Of a stretch of 60,000 nt of DNA, positions 1 to 10,263 are shown one piece after another. Source of the stretch: Takakia lepidozioides. Its lineage: Eukaryota; Streptophyta; Takakiopsida; Takakiales; Takakiaceae. Location: contig CM060733.1 of NCBI GenBank assembly GCA_030704615.1, positions 55,120,001 to 55,180,000 of the forward strand, given 5' to 3'. The notes beneath the pieces are model-generated. The model was given only the letters and a program-made list of their open reading frames with translations, searched no databases and was not told where the DNA came from. A program made the position numbers and the translations under genes. Each line of letters opens with the position of its first letter. Positions within the stretch are counted from its first letter, which is position 1.

Positions 1-3000
1 AGACATCAACCAGAAAAACTGTTTTCTAAGAGAAGAAGCCACAAGAAGCCGTGCTGTATTTGGATGAAAAAAAAACCCTAAACATGACATAAAATCATCC
101 ATTATGGAAAGACGGCAACAACCCTGGAGAGCAGTAAAGAGGAAGATCCCGAATCTAATGAGGTTGTGCTGTGCCAGAAGAGCACAGCACAAACACTGAC
201 ACTCCGGGAGACACCTCGCATGAGTGTGTGCAACACATGACCATTGCCGACACAACCCTTTATACCGAATGACCCCATTGCAACGGTGACGGCGAAATGC
301 AAACCGCAAGGTAGGCAATACAACACACGTGGACGCATATGTGAAGCATAACAATTATTGCGAATCTGCAAGTACTGCTCGAAATTGAACTAGCATTAGA
401 TTTCTACGGCACTTCCGAATTTCAAAGAATGCAAGAAGGCTGTCATGTATTGGCAGGCGGCGAAGTACATCTGACATATATCACAAGTACATGCAACGGA
501 TCTACTTTTTTTCCACCACTTTATTTCTTGGATAATACAAAGACGCCGAAATGGATGAATTCCGTTCGCACACAATGATGACACCCGCATCCAAATACGG
601 TTAACAATGTCCAATTTTTACTTTGGTTACATGCCATAGCAATGCTTGTTGCAAACGTCAAACTGGAGAGCTCCAGAGGCAGCATGGGGAGCCCTTGTTT
701 CCACCAGAGGAGGAAGAGAAGGAAGTCGTTATAACACCATCGTTTCATGCCTCTCTCTTATATCTATTTGAATGAACAACTCTGCAGGAGAAGATGCAAA
801 GTGTGGCGGATGAGATCCCTTCGGGGCAGGGGAAGGAGATCATTGTTGATGTGGACGATGAGTTCTATGAAAGCAAAGCTGCTGAGATGCTGGGGGGTCA
901 GAAGGTAAACTCTCAGCTTGTGGTGCAAAGTATGCTTGCCCCGGGTGGGAGGTTGAAGATTCCCCTGTGTAGGTTGGTTTCCATGCCCGTCGTTCGTCCA
1001 CCCCTCATCAAGGATATCCTGAAGCTGGAGGCCAAGTTTGTTCATGGGTATTTGGATGGATCCGCAGTCTTTTACGTTTCTACAAAGGATTCCAGAGGCA
1101 ATGAGCTCCTTGTGGATGAGTCAATCGTGGACTCCTGGGATCCCATTTGGAGACAGGTGAACGAATCCTTCGAACTTCTTCTCTCCATGAAACCTTCCAC
1201 CCAGCCATTCTCAGGGAAGATGTTTCACGTTTGGGATGGCAACCACTGGTTGCTTGCATGGATGGTTGTCATTGGGAGGCTGCACTCACAGGAGGAAGAG
1301 TGACATTACTCTGTTTGATCGATGGTGCTGGATTGTGACGGGAACATGATGGGTCTTCTAACGGCAATGAATGATGTGAACAGGTTGGTTTCTCATTCTA
1401 CATGTTCCACTTGTGGTTCCGTGGTTTTTTGGTTCCAGTCCTCTGTTGACGGTCCTTGAATTTCATTCTGACTTTCACACATCATTCTGCAGAGGGACGG
1501 AGACATCGCATGTCAAAACGAGTCCGGTTCACACACTGTACAGGATACAAAGGATCGGGCAGATGCCCTTGACCAACTTCAAGACCATCCTTTTAGCAGA
1601 GACGTACAAGAAAGTGCGAAAGCTCCAAGACATCATAAACGTGGTACTCGTTGACCCGTGAGGCTTTCATGGAGCATATGTACGCGGTGAGATACATCTT
1701 CCATCATCTGGCCTTTCGATATTCCTGCTTCCACATGTTTGTTTCTATTTGTTTCCCTTGCCCTTGGGTTGATGCAACTCTTGTGCATTCCCTTGCATCA
1801 AGACATTGCAGATGCAGAAGAGCGTGGCAAACTGGAATACTACAGCTCTACCCCTGAGGAGAGAAGGACAGCAAAGGGTGTTGAGAGTCACATCCAGAAA
1901 GAGATGACCGCCACAAGAAGGACTATTATGAGTGCTTTTGTGAAACAACTGAGAATTGCAGACCCAACCTTCGGACCAGAGTTCCTTCAAGAGGTGAAAA
2001 ACCATTACAACAAGCCAGGCAAGCCGGAGATGGCCCAGGAGAAGTTACACAGGTTGTCTACTGCCGTTGTGTCTTCAGAACAGAAGGTGAAGTGGCTACA
2101 GATATGGAACTCTGATCCCACTGTTAGGGATACCTACATGTTCTCCAGGCCGGAGAAAGAGAAGAAGACCCAGCGTGTCATTCATGTCAGTAACAATGTG
2201 CTAGACACATGGCTACACAAGGCCACTTACTGGAGCCAGGTATGATGTCATTTGCTGTGTCACTTTCTTTTCGTTTTTTCTGTCATTCTTTTTCCATGTT
2301 ACATTGGTTGTGATTGTTTTTGTGTTCATTCTTGCTTCTGTATTGGTCTGCAGTTGGAGGAAAGGGCCCGGTCAGTTCTACATACGCAGCTGGCTGACTA
2401 TGGGATTACCATGACAGAACCAAAGGTCTCCTTCCAAGCATACATGAGGAAATGGAGAGCCACAGTGTGGCAATCTTGTTTCTTTAGAGAGTTCAGCAAG
2501 GATGCTGGCATCAGTCGAACAAATGAGCTTGACCAGCAAGAGATGGAGAGGAAGCCTGGAAACGATGCATTTACAGGTGCGAAATGGACTGTGCTTCTTT
2601 GTTTTGCATAGACACAATCTCCTCCATCCAACCTGTTCTTGGCTGGCTCATATGAGTTTGTGGTGGAGTGTAATGTGTCGCATACTCTTTTGGGGGGTCT
2701 TCGTGATGGGGTGGAAAAGCTGGGAGACAATATTTGCACTGCATAATGAGGTTGTCTCTGTTCCTGCAAGTACATAAAGTATGTTCTCATGGCAGAGAAC
2801 TGCTTGGACAAACATCCTGATTTCGTGGACCTTTGGCTTGTCCCTACTGGCAACCAGACCATGTTTACTACGGGGATCTTGCATGACTGGGGCCCAGACC
2901 ATCTTTCTGCTTATGGTTGGTATTTGGATTGCCCTGCTTCAGAGACCCCAGCTCAGGAGGTGTCTTTGAGGAGAGAGAATGAGCGTATAGCAGCTACCGC

Positions 3001-3041
3001 CGCAGACTCGTTATAAGAGGTCGACGATTGTGGAGTGTTGC
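1..3041 (+). pseudogene. ParB-methyltransferase family 1, copy A (decayed, 3' truncated)
   Basis: Positions 1-740 and 780-1980 are the reverse complement of parts of 18.5-23.4 kb, and 1981-3000 is a direct near-copy of 10264-11285, so this is a third copy of one gene. The 794-1303 segment encodes the ParB/Srx-like part, with the motif DGNHWLLAW where the intact copy has DGNHRLLAW. Two in-frame TGA codons near 1301 and 1315 replace TGG and CGA of the minus-strand copy. Further exons follow at 1813-2239 and 2354-2576, with GT-AG introns at 2240-2353 and from 2577. The second intron's acceptor reads GCAAG instead of GCAGG. A block of about 350 bp encoding an acidic N-terminal region is missing near 740. 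After about 2995 only short remnants of the downstream methyltransferase exons remain. It is clearly non-functional. The identity of the ParB-like segment is inferred from one motif and its context. Confidence 0.75.
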
Positions 3042-3306
3042 CAGTAACAACAGAATATGAATGTTGTCCATCTCCAGCCACAACTTCTTGCATGAAAAGA
3101 TTCTGAGCATCAGTGCTGAATTCATGCGTACCATTTGGTAGCCAATCGGGATCAGTGTCAAGTGCCTCGAAATCAACATTCTCTTCTACGACACGACCAG
3201 ATAAACCATCAGTATCCAAATATGGAGGATGACAGACAGCGAACAAGTCCTCCAAATCAGGATTGTCGTATGCCGCTACACCGGAATCGGTTTGGTAGAG
3301 CAACAT
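2953..3306 (-). CDS. uncharacterised ORF, 117 codons
   Basis: This is an acidic ORF with no recognised domain. Its 3' part overlaps the degraded end of copy A on the other strand. It may be a second exon of the ORF at 3480-4016 on the same strand, since both are hydrophilic and low in hydrophobic segments, but I cannot fix a splice junction. It could also be a chance reading frame. Confidence 0.2.
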   Translation of the reverse strand: MLLYQTDSGVAAYDNPDLEDLFAVCHPPYLDTDGLSGRVVEENVDFEALDTDPDWLPNGTHEFSTDAQNLFMQEVVAGDGQHSYSVVTGNTPQSSTSYNESAAVAAIRSFSLLKDTS

Positions 3307-3479
3307 TTTTTATTTTCCAACACATACACAATAGCAATACAAATACTCATAGTGACAATGATCACACTGGTATTGCTTCACTACAGAAATGTAAACATGT
3401 CCACTAAAATGTGCTGATGCATGCCTACAGTTGTTTTGCTTCAATTCCTTCTACTGCTTCGACAGTGGGACGAAGAAGA

Positions 3480-4016
3480 TCATAATCCTAATGCTCTGAT
3501 GGGCTGAAAATCCGAATCGCCCTTGATTTCACCACCATTGTCATGATCAGTGCTGGAATCGTCCTCCCTATCCGACCTCATATGTTCAGGCCTTTGAATT
3601 TGTAAGCGACCTCGAACCATATTTAGTTCTCTCTGAGGTCGACTCCCACTCCGGTCTTGAATACCATCCACGGTATCTGGTCTGTTTGTGGGCCGATCGC
3701 CTACAAAAGGTTGGACTGTTCTCTGTCGTTTATGGACTTGGGACGCAATCGAAGGCGGTCTCGAAGGAGGTACCGGAGGGGGGTCTGCCCGAGATGGACC
3801 GACATTAGATAGTCCGGCATGTGAGGAACCACGGGTCTGCTGCGCAACACGTCGGTCAAGGTAGAATTGTAGTGGCGTTTTTTTTTGTTTTTTAAATGGA
3901 GCGACAGCGAAGGTGCTGGTCGCTTCTATGAGGTTTGCCCTGCGCGAGGAGCAAGGAATGAGGGGGGAGGGGGAGGGGGGGGTGGATATATTTTTTATAC
4001 ATGCAACGACCGCCAT
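3480..4016 (-). CDS. uncharacterised Pro/Ser/Arg-rich ORF
   Basis: This 178-codon reading frame is hydrophilic. A Pro-rich stretch (PPPVPPSRPPS) is followed by basic and acidic patches. There is no domain I recognise, and it looks intrinsically disordered, like the tail of a transposon protein. Its first 40 or so codons run through the start of the hairpin repeat array, so the true N-terminus is probably near codon 50 (LQFYLDRR), at about 3870. It could be paired with the minus-strand ORF ending at 2953. Confidence 0.3.
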   Translation of the reverse strand: MAVVACIKNISTPPSPSPLIPCSSRRANLIEATSTFAVAPFKKQKKTPLQFYLDRRVAQQTRGSSHAGLSNVGPSRADPPPVPPSRPPSIASQVHKRQRTVQPFVGDRPTNRPDTVDGIQDRSGSRPQRELNMVRGRLQIQRPEHMRSDREDDSSTDHDNGGEIKGDSDFQPIRALGL

Positions 4017-4385
4017 TACTGGTGGTCACTGTAATTCTTTTAGTTTTCTAAATGCCGATTTGTTTTTCAATTTTTTTTTAAATGAAGCGACCGCCATTAC
4101 TGGCGGTCGGTTTAATTCTTAATGTCAATGTAAATGTAGCGACCGTCAATGCTGGGCGGTCGCTTATTTATTTTATTTTCAAAAAATGGAGCGATCGCCA
4201 TATCTAGCGGTCGCTTATTTATTTTATTTACGGAAAATGGAGCGACCGCCAGAACTGGCGGTCGCTGATTTTTTATTTTTCCGGAAAATGGAACGACCGC
4301 CAGTTCTGGCGGTCGTTTGTTTTTTTTTTTTTTTTCGGAAAATGGAGCGACCGCCAAGTGGGCGGTCGCTTCTAGAAGGTTTGCC
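3890..4385. repeat. tandem hairpin array, GCGACCGCCA...TGGCGGTCGC family
   Basis: About eight units of roughly 50-55 bp are present, tighter toward 4385. Each has a near-perfect palindrome of the form GCGACCGCCA, 2-4 bases, TGGCGGTCGC, separated by T-rich spacers containing TTTATTTT and CGGAAAATGGA. Units are clear at about 4087, 4138, 4190, 4240, 4290 and 4345; the first two (near 3900 and 4008) are decayed. Both strands contain spurious open frames through the array. Confidence 0.85.
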
Positions 4386-4740
4386 CTGCGCGTGGCCCGA
4401 TGAATTGGGAGGTGGGGGGCATATAAGCCAAGGGAGGCTGATTCTCCCCTCACTTCCTCTCCACACAACTTTTGTGTGCGTGATATTTCATTATTCCACG
4501 ACACATAGTCACGTGGAGAAGGAGACCATTGGTTGGGTGGGGGGTATTTTTTGCCGCGTTTTCTATGAGGTCGTTGCAGAATGCTCCCATAGGCCCTCCT
4601 CTGGCTTCCAGGATCATTTTATTCTACAAAATAAGCTTTTAGGAACTATTCTGACACCTACTCAAACTCGTTTAGGGTGCACGGTTTAGAGTTACGTCTT
4701 ATTAGTAAACCTCATTTAGTGTTGCTCCGAGTGTTGCAGA

Positions 4741-5474
4741 ATGGCAGAAGGCCAGGATGATGAGCTTCATGGAAGATATGACCCCAAAGAACATGGACCG
4801 CCCCCTAAGAAAATCAAAAGGTCAAGGCAAGACTTGAAGTATATGATAACCCTAACATACTAGCAGAAGAGGCCTGGGAGGATGTTCTGGAAGAGTTCAA
4901 GTGGCCGATGGCGAGATGTAAAAAATTCGTGAAGTGGTACCACATCAATCGATTGTGGCCTTTAGATAGGCATGACGTGCAAACCCAAAACAATAACGCA
5001 AAGTGCATGTCTTGCACGAATTTGCATTTCCAGCATAGGGCGAATGAGGTGCATTGCACATTGTGGGGTCAGCATCTCTTAAAGGGTCAAATCTCGTACA
5101 CCTTGGCAGCCATGTTGTACGTGGAGGTCATACTTTTGCGTCCAGTGAATTGGCAAACTGCTAGTAGGAGGAACGCAAGGATGCTATACGATTTGGAGTA
5201 CATCCCGAATACGTTTGGAATACAATCGGCTGCAACGTTAGAGGAACAACTGGCGGAAAGAGACCAGCGATTCGGGACCCTACAGGACCGACTAGACTGA
5301 CAAACACTGCGCATAGCCGAGTTGGAAGCTAGATTGCAAGACATGCATCCAAACAATGAAGGCACTGTTGTCCACAATGAGGATCAAACAAACGTCGTGG
5401 ACATGGACGCGGAGTTTGCAATGCCCGATCGCACGATCGACCTCATCATTCACGAAAATTACCAATGTCCTTGA
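4741..5474 (+). pseudogene. uncharacterised gene fragment with coiled-coil end
   Basis: A reading frame opens at ATG 4741 with a basic patch (PPPKKIKRSRQ) that looks like a nuclear localisation signal. It stops near 4861 and resumes in another frame from about 4830 to 5300, with a Cys/His cluster (CMSCTNLHFQH). After a single in-frame stop near 5299 it continues with a heptad-like helix (LRIAELEARLQ). At least one frameshift and one stop make it non-functional. I do not recognise the family. The conserved-looking Trp/Tyr/Cys content suggests a real transposon-associated protein rather than chance. It ends just before the small inverted-repeat element at 5499-5733. Confidence 0.4.
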
Positions 5475-5498
5475 CCCTGTGGCCAATGAAAGGGCAAA

Positions 5499-5733
5499 AG
5501 CATACTACAGTGGCTCACTTTTGTCCAGTCTACTCTAATCTTACTCTCATTTTTCATCTTCAAAACACAACAGCTTTGTTTGGAAACCAATTTTTTGGTG
5601 ATCTCAAATTGAGTTGACAAAAAAAAAAAAATTCAACACCTAATTTAAAGTTCTTATGAAAAAAGATATAAATGAAAGTAGACTAGTTTAGACTGGACAA
5701 TAATTTTGCAAAGTGAGCCACTGTAGCATGCTT
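5499..5733. mobile_element. MITE-like element with terminal inverted repeats
   Basis: The left end AAGCATACTACAGTGGCTCA is matched in inverse at the right end by TGAGCCACTGTAGCATGCTT, and the similarity continues inward to a GTCCAGTCTA block on each side. The total length is about 235 bp. The interior is AT-rich and non-coding. No convincing target-site duplication is visible. The short size, long terminal inverted repeats and lack of an ORF fit a non-autonomous DNA transposon. The superfamily is uncertain. Confidence 0.7.
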
Positions 5734-6240
5734 CTACCCGAAACTATGGTTGAGGAACAACGAATTGCGGATGAGAGAAGGAGGAAAGGAAAAGAACCAG
5801 TACTGGAAACCGGGGAATGCTCGAGGGTCGTCATTCAATCCGAGATGAATCCGATATTAGATGTCGACCGCGTTACAAAAGAACGGGACATTGTCATGGC
5901 AACTACATGGCGCTTGTCCAAAACGTTGGAGATTCGGGCATGGGTCCCATTGAATGGCGATTGGGAGAATTGGGTACAATGGGCGACTCATTTGGCCTCC
6001 AAAGAAGCACGGGTAGAGTGGACACTGTCAGGCTTGCAACGTGTAGCACGCATGTCGAATCGTAGCGTTGATAACATTTATGCCAACATGCAAAGGTATA
6101 ACGATCTCCGCATCGCATCAAGCGTGTTCGTCGGGTATACCAACTGGGCAGATGTGGATTCTATGTTCGATCGATGTGAGCACAGAATTTTGGGGTTGAA
6201 CAGAAGCATAAACTGGGAATTGGAGATAGAGGAAGAGTAG
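5713..6240 (+). CDS. uncharacterised ORF, 175 codons
   Basis: The frame is open for 175 codons. Its first few codons lie in the right terminal repeat of the MITE, so the true coding start is later, for example Met at about 5743. A basic/acidic N-terminus (ERRRKGKEPV) is followed by a Trp-rich, mostly helical region (GDWENWVQWATHL) and an acidic end. It may be the continuation of the fragment at 4741-5474, split by the MITE. I do not recognise the family. Confidence 0.4.
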   Translation: MSHCSMLLPETMVEEQRIADERRRKGKEPVLETGECSRVVIQSEMNPILDVDRVTKERDIVMATTWRLSKTLEIRAWVPLNGDWENWVQWATHLASKEARVEWTLSGLQRVARMSNRSVDNIYANMQRYNDLRIASSVFVGYTNWADVDSMFDRCEHRILGLNRSINWELEIEEE

Positions 6241-6255
6241 GACACCACAACAAGG

Positions 6256-6809
6256 ATGACCAGCCACATCAAACCGGCCAAAGGGAGGAGATACCACGAC
6301 GTATTTTTTCGTCATGGATATCAGATGGCACAGTTTGTTCGATGTGCAGGAATCCATACGGCCCAGAGGGATGTCATGTGCTTGGATCACATGGACATAT
6401 GTTCCATCTCACATGTCTTATCCCGTAAGCCTTACGGATGAACGCTTGCCCATAACGTCGTACACCAATCCATCACTGTTTCTATGAGCTGGTGGGCTTG
6501 GAAGATCGGATGCCCATAGGTTTTGAATACAATCGACACAACCTCCCATTGGATGGGTTACCATTCACATTTATAAATTGTGTGCATTGGGGCAAGAACT
6601 TGGTATGGGATGCAGAGAGAGAGATGCATGGCATACATGCCAGAAACCCGACATATGTCAAAGATCCCCAGTATTTCTGGGTCACATCTGACTGGGGGGG
6701 CTGCTATTTCATGAGCGGCATGAGCATGAGCGAAAAAATAAAAAGCATGAGCGGACCATTGTGTGTCCACGGAAATAGGGTTAGGAGGCACGGAAATAGG
6801 GTCATATGA
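6256..6809 (+). pseudogene. possible continuation of the 5713-6240 gene, decayed
   Basis: Two short open frames (6256-6441 and 6492-6809) on the same strand have compositions like the upstream ORF (HGYQMAQFVRC; then FINCVHWGKNLVW and VTSDWGGCYF). Neither has a recognised motif and no reading frame joins them. The region ends near 6840, where the convergent methyltransferase gene terminates on the other strand. Confidence 0.2.
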
Positions 6810-6859
6810 AGTTGGAATGTGACACCAGTGGACTCGTCATAACAATGAAATACAACATT

Positions 6860-9409
6860 TTATTGCAAGGCGAAAGTGAAGACATGTCTGTCGGACAACG
6901 TCCCTGCCCACATTGAAGCACCTGAGGGACAAAACGGGTGGTTAGTAGCATGCAGCATGCAATTGCAATCGGGCCAGGGGACAAAATGTGCACGTGAAGG
7001 CTTACCCGTGCCGCATGTGAGGTCAAGGATCCGCCCTTGGACATCCGAGCACGTCTCCATGAGGGTTTGGATGAAAGCAGGGCTCCGGGTCCGGCTGTAC
7101 CGCCACGGTTTGCCTGTCTTTGTGTCCTTCGGCATACTGGATTGGGGCACATAGTTGTAGAGGACATTGTAGGTAACAGGGTCCACAGCGGCATCAACAA
7201 GACGACCGTCATTGTGGAATTTGAACGTAGACCCTCTCTCCACAAAACAATATGCCTCAAACACCAATGTCTGCACATCCAACAAAAGAGGGATCCACTC
7301 CAGGGTCTAGTTTAGATACACCACAATATGAAGTGAATGCAATAGATTGATAACTTACACTCTGGCCCTCTGTTCGCAACCCCTGCGTATTGATGCAGAA
7401 CCATTTTTTCATGAGGACCGGGGTGACACTTTTTGGTGTCCACCTTGCCACAACATTCTTTGTGGTCTTCCCTCTTGTGGCAAGGACCACCATACATCCA
7501 CCGTCATCCAGGAGCATCCCCGCCAGCCCAAACCCGCTCTCCAGTAGTCCTCCGTAAACCTGTTCCAGGTGGGCACACCATCCAGGCCCTCCAACAACTC
7601 CCCATCTAGAATATCGAGGAGAATCATATCGCAGGCTCTCCCCACCTCAAAACCCCCCCCCCGAGTGCTCTTGCAATCCGTGCTCACAGCCGTGAAGAAT
7701 TCCATCATGGCTTCCAAACCAGGGGTGTCTTTAGGTTCTGTAGCAGCAGCCCTCTTCTTGGCTTTCCCCTTCAGCTCCTCCAGAGACTTGTTGTGTGCCA
7801 CCTTCTCCGCCCTGGCAGCTAGAGCGTCAAGAAAGCTCTCATTGACGCATTGGATGATAGTTGGGGATTCTAACTTTGGCCTTTGCGGAAACGTCACCGC
7901 CGAATACCGCCGTGTACGCTCGCCCTCAAATGCCAACTTCTTGGTAGAGCCAGTCCCAGTCCGAACTAACTTGGGAACCCGGACAACCGGTGACTTGGTA
8001 GCAGCAGCAGCAGTCGCAGGACCTTGCACAAAGTCGTCGTCGGAGTCACTCCCTTGGGGCCCCTCCTGCGCCTCCTTTGGTGCCCCGGTGGTTTTCTGTT
8101 TTTTGGGGGTTACTTTACTCCCCTGTTTCCGTGTCCTTTTCATTTGTCCTTTATTCTTCTCATTCAATTTCTCCTGAATACCTGCCTGAGCAAGCTCTGC
8201 CGCTTTCCTAGACTTGACAAGCGCTTTCGCCTCCTTTGGACCCAGCGGAGCCCGATTTGGTCGGGCCTCCGCATCCAGCTTCAATTGGAACTCAGATGAG
8301 TCGAGCAAGCTGGGCGGAAGGTCCACATACCAAGGGCAGTCGCGCAAATGCTCCAGATGCCACTCCTTCACGATAACGTCAATGTACATGGAGTCAGCTC
8401 CAGGGTTCCTCCATGCGAGGAAGAATGGCGGCTGGAAGGACAGATGACCTTTCTCCAACAGGGAGAACTTACAGTACCTGCATTCAAAAAACACAGACAG
8501 AATCACATCCATTTTTCCAAACTGGGTCCGAAAATGGCTAAGTCCCAGATCTGACTGGGTCCGGAACTGGAAAAATGGCTAAGTCCCAGAAATGACTGGG
8601 CCCGGAACTGGAAAAATGGCGCCGAATTTCCAGAATATGTGCCATCCGCCCCAGGGACTTAGCCATTTTCGGACCCTGTACTGGGAAAATGGCGCCATTT
8701 TTCCAGTATAGGGTCCGAAAATGGCTAAGTCCCTGGGGCGGATGGCACAGTTCCGGGCCCAGTCATTTCTGGGTTTAGCCATTTTCGGACCCTGTACTGA
8801 AAAAATGGCGCCATTTTTCTAGTACAGGGTCCGAAAATGGCTGGCCCAGAAATGACTGGGCCCGGAACTAGAAAAATGACGCCGAATTTCCAGAATATGT
8901 GCCATCCGCAGGGACTTAGCCATTTTCGGACCCTGTACTGGAAAAATGGCGCCATTTTTCCAGTACAGGGTCCGAAAATGGCTAAGTCCCAGAACTGACT
9001 GGGCCCGGAACTGGAAAAATGGCGCCGAATTTCCAAACTGTGCCAGCCACCCCCGGGGCTTAGCCATCCGCCCCATGGCCGGAAACAGGAAATTTGGCGC
9101 CATTTTTCTAGGGGCTTCACAACTAATTTTCATGCGCCACATAAGGCAACTTACATCCTGGAAATGTAGGGACTACAATGGCCACGGATCAAAGAAAGGC
9201 AACGCGTATGTACCTGTACAGAAGGCGCGTTGCCGCTTTGTCGGCGTTCGGTTGGTCGGCATTGCCGCCCGTAGTACAAAGGCTTCAGTTTGCGACGCGG
9301 TCTGAATGTGGGGAGAGCCACGCCCTTCTCCACGCGGCATAAGTCCGAGTAAAAGAAAAAATCTCCCGCAAAATGCGTGCGTACATGCCTTGAATGGAAC
9401 TTCATCCAC
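6860..9409 (-). pseudogene. ParB-methyltransferase family 2, C-terminal half with methyltransferase domain
   Basis: Five exons can be followed: about 9409-9214, 8477-7359, 7270-7006 and 6921-6860, with GT-AG introns 8478-9213, 7271-7358 and 6922-7005. The first exon ends in ADQPNADKAATRLLYR in one frame, but its earlier half needs another frame. The large exon encodes YCKFSLLEKG, then a Lys-rich linker, then LLDILDG, where amino-methyltransferases usually have DPPY. A 1-nt loss near 7535 separates this from MLLDDGGCMVVLATRG. The last exons give SPAFIQTLMET and ILDLTCGT|GAS, a typical SAM-binding loop at the C-terminus. The stop TAA overlaps AATAAA. The order, catalytic-type motif first and SAM loop last, fits the beta class of N4/N6 amino-methyltransferases. 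Exon order and phases match the copy at 10.26-12.53 kb. The 5' part is missing, replaced by the palindrome array from 9590. It may be recently dead, or the frameshift may be an assembly error. Confidence 0.7.
8510..9125. repeat. palindromic tandem array inside an intron (GGCGCC core, family a)
   Basis: Repeated blocks of GGAAAAATGGCGCCGAATTTCC alternate with GGGTCCGAAAATGGCTAAGTCC, in both orientations, so the array is a set of nested inverted repeats. It lies wholly inside the 736-bp intron 8478-9213 of the methyltransferase-like gene. The same family fills the homologous intron of the copy at 43.6 kb. Confidence 0.85.
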
Positions 9410-9589
9410 CCGTCACATCAGGTGTTGAAGGCGTATCCGGGAAGCAAGCGCGGTATCCGTGTGGAATGTCCGGTTCAAAACAGACGGCGGAGGACATTTA
9501 ATGCGCAACTGCGCCCTTAAATGTAGGTATGGAGGTCGCCCACAGGCACCACCTGGCCCACCCTCCCTCCGAGACTTCATCAACAGCCC

Positions 9590-10263
9590 ACTGGATGGAA
9601 AAAAAAACGGCGCCGAATTTCCATTCAGCGGATGAAGTGGGACGCACCGTGGCCCTCCCTCCGCCTGAGATGTTCTCATCCAGAAGCAGCCGGATGGAAA
9701 ACCGGCGCCGAATTTCCATCCGAGGGATGTTCTCTGTCGGCTAGATGTCGGCCTCTCCCCCCAAGACGACTTCATCCGACGGGCCTCGTCCTGAAATTCG
9801 GCGCCATTTTTCCATCCGGGGGATGTTCTCTGTCGGCCAGGTGTCGGCCTCTCCCCCCGAGACGACTTCATCCAACGGGCCTCGAATGGAAATTCGGCGC
9901 CGTTTTTCCATCCGGGGGATGTTCTCTGTCGGCCTGGTGTCCGCCTCTCCCCCCAAGACGACTTCATCCGAACGGCCTCGGATGGAAATTCGGCGTCGTT
10001 TTTCCATCCGGGGGATATTCTCAGTCGGCCAGGTGTCGGCCTCTCCCCCCGAGATGACTTCATCCGAACGGCCTCGGATGGAAATTCGGCGCCGTTTTTC
10101 CATCCGAGGGATGTTCTCTGTCGGGCAGATGTCATCCTCTCCCCACGAGACGACTTCATCCGAACGGCCTCGGATGGAAATTCGGCGACGTTTTTCCATC
10201 CGATGGATATTCTCTATCGGCCAAGTGTTGGTCTCTCCCCCCGAGACGACTTCATCCGACGGG
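9590..10263. repeat. palindromic tandem array, about 95-bp unit (GGCGCC core, family b), array 1
   Basis: About seven units of roughly 95 bp are present, each with GGAAATTCGGCGCCGTTTTTCC as a near-palindrome, followed by GGGGATGTTCTCTGTCGGCC and the G/C-rich CTCTCCCCCCGAGACGACTT. It joins directly to the ParB-methyltransferase exon at 10264. Array 2 at 17.2-18.5 kb is the same family in reverse orientation. The long open frames over this stretch on both strands are by-products of the repeat. Confidence 0.9.

Noticed and set aside
7569-8177. 202-codon plus-strand ORF
   Set aside because: It is antisense to the methyltransferase exon, whose splice sites and homology support the minus strand.
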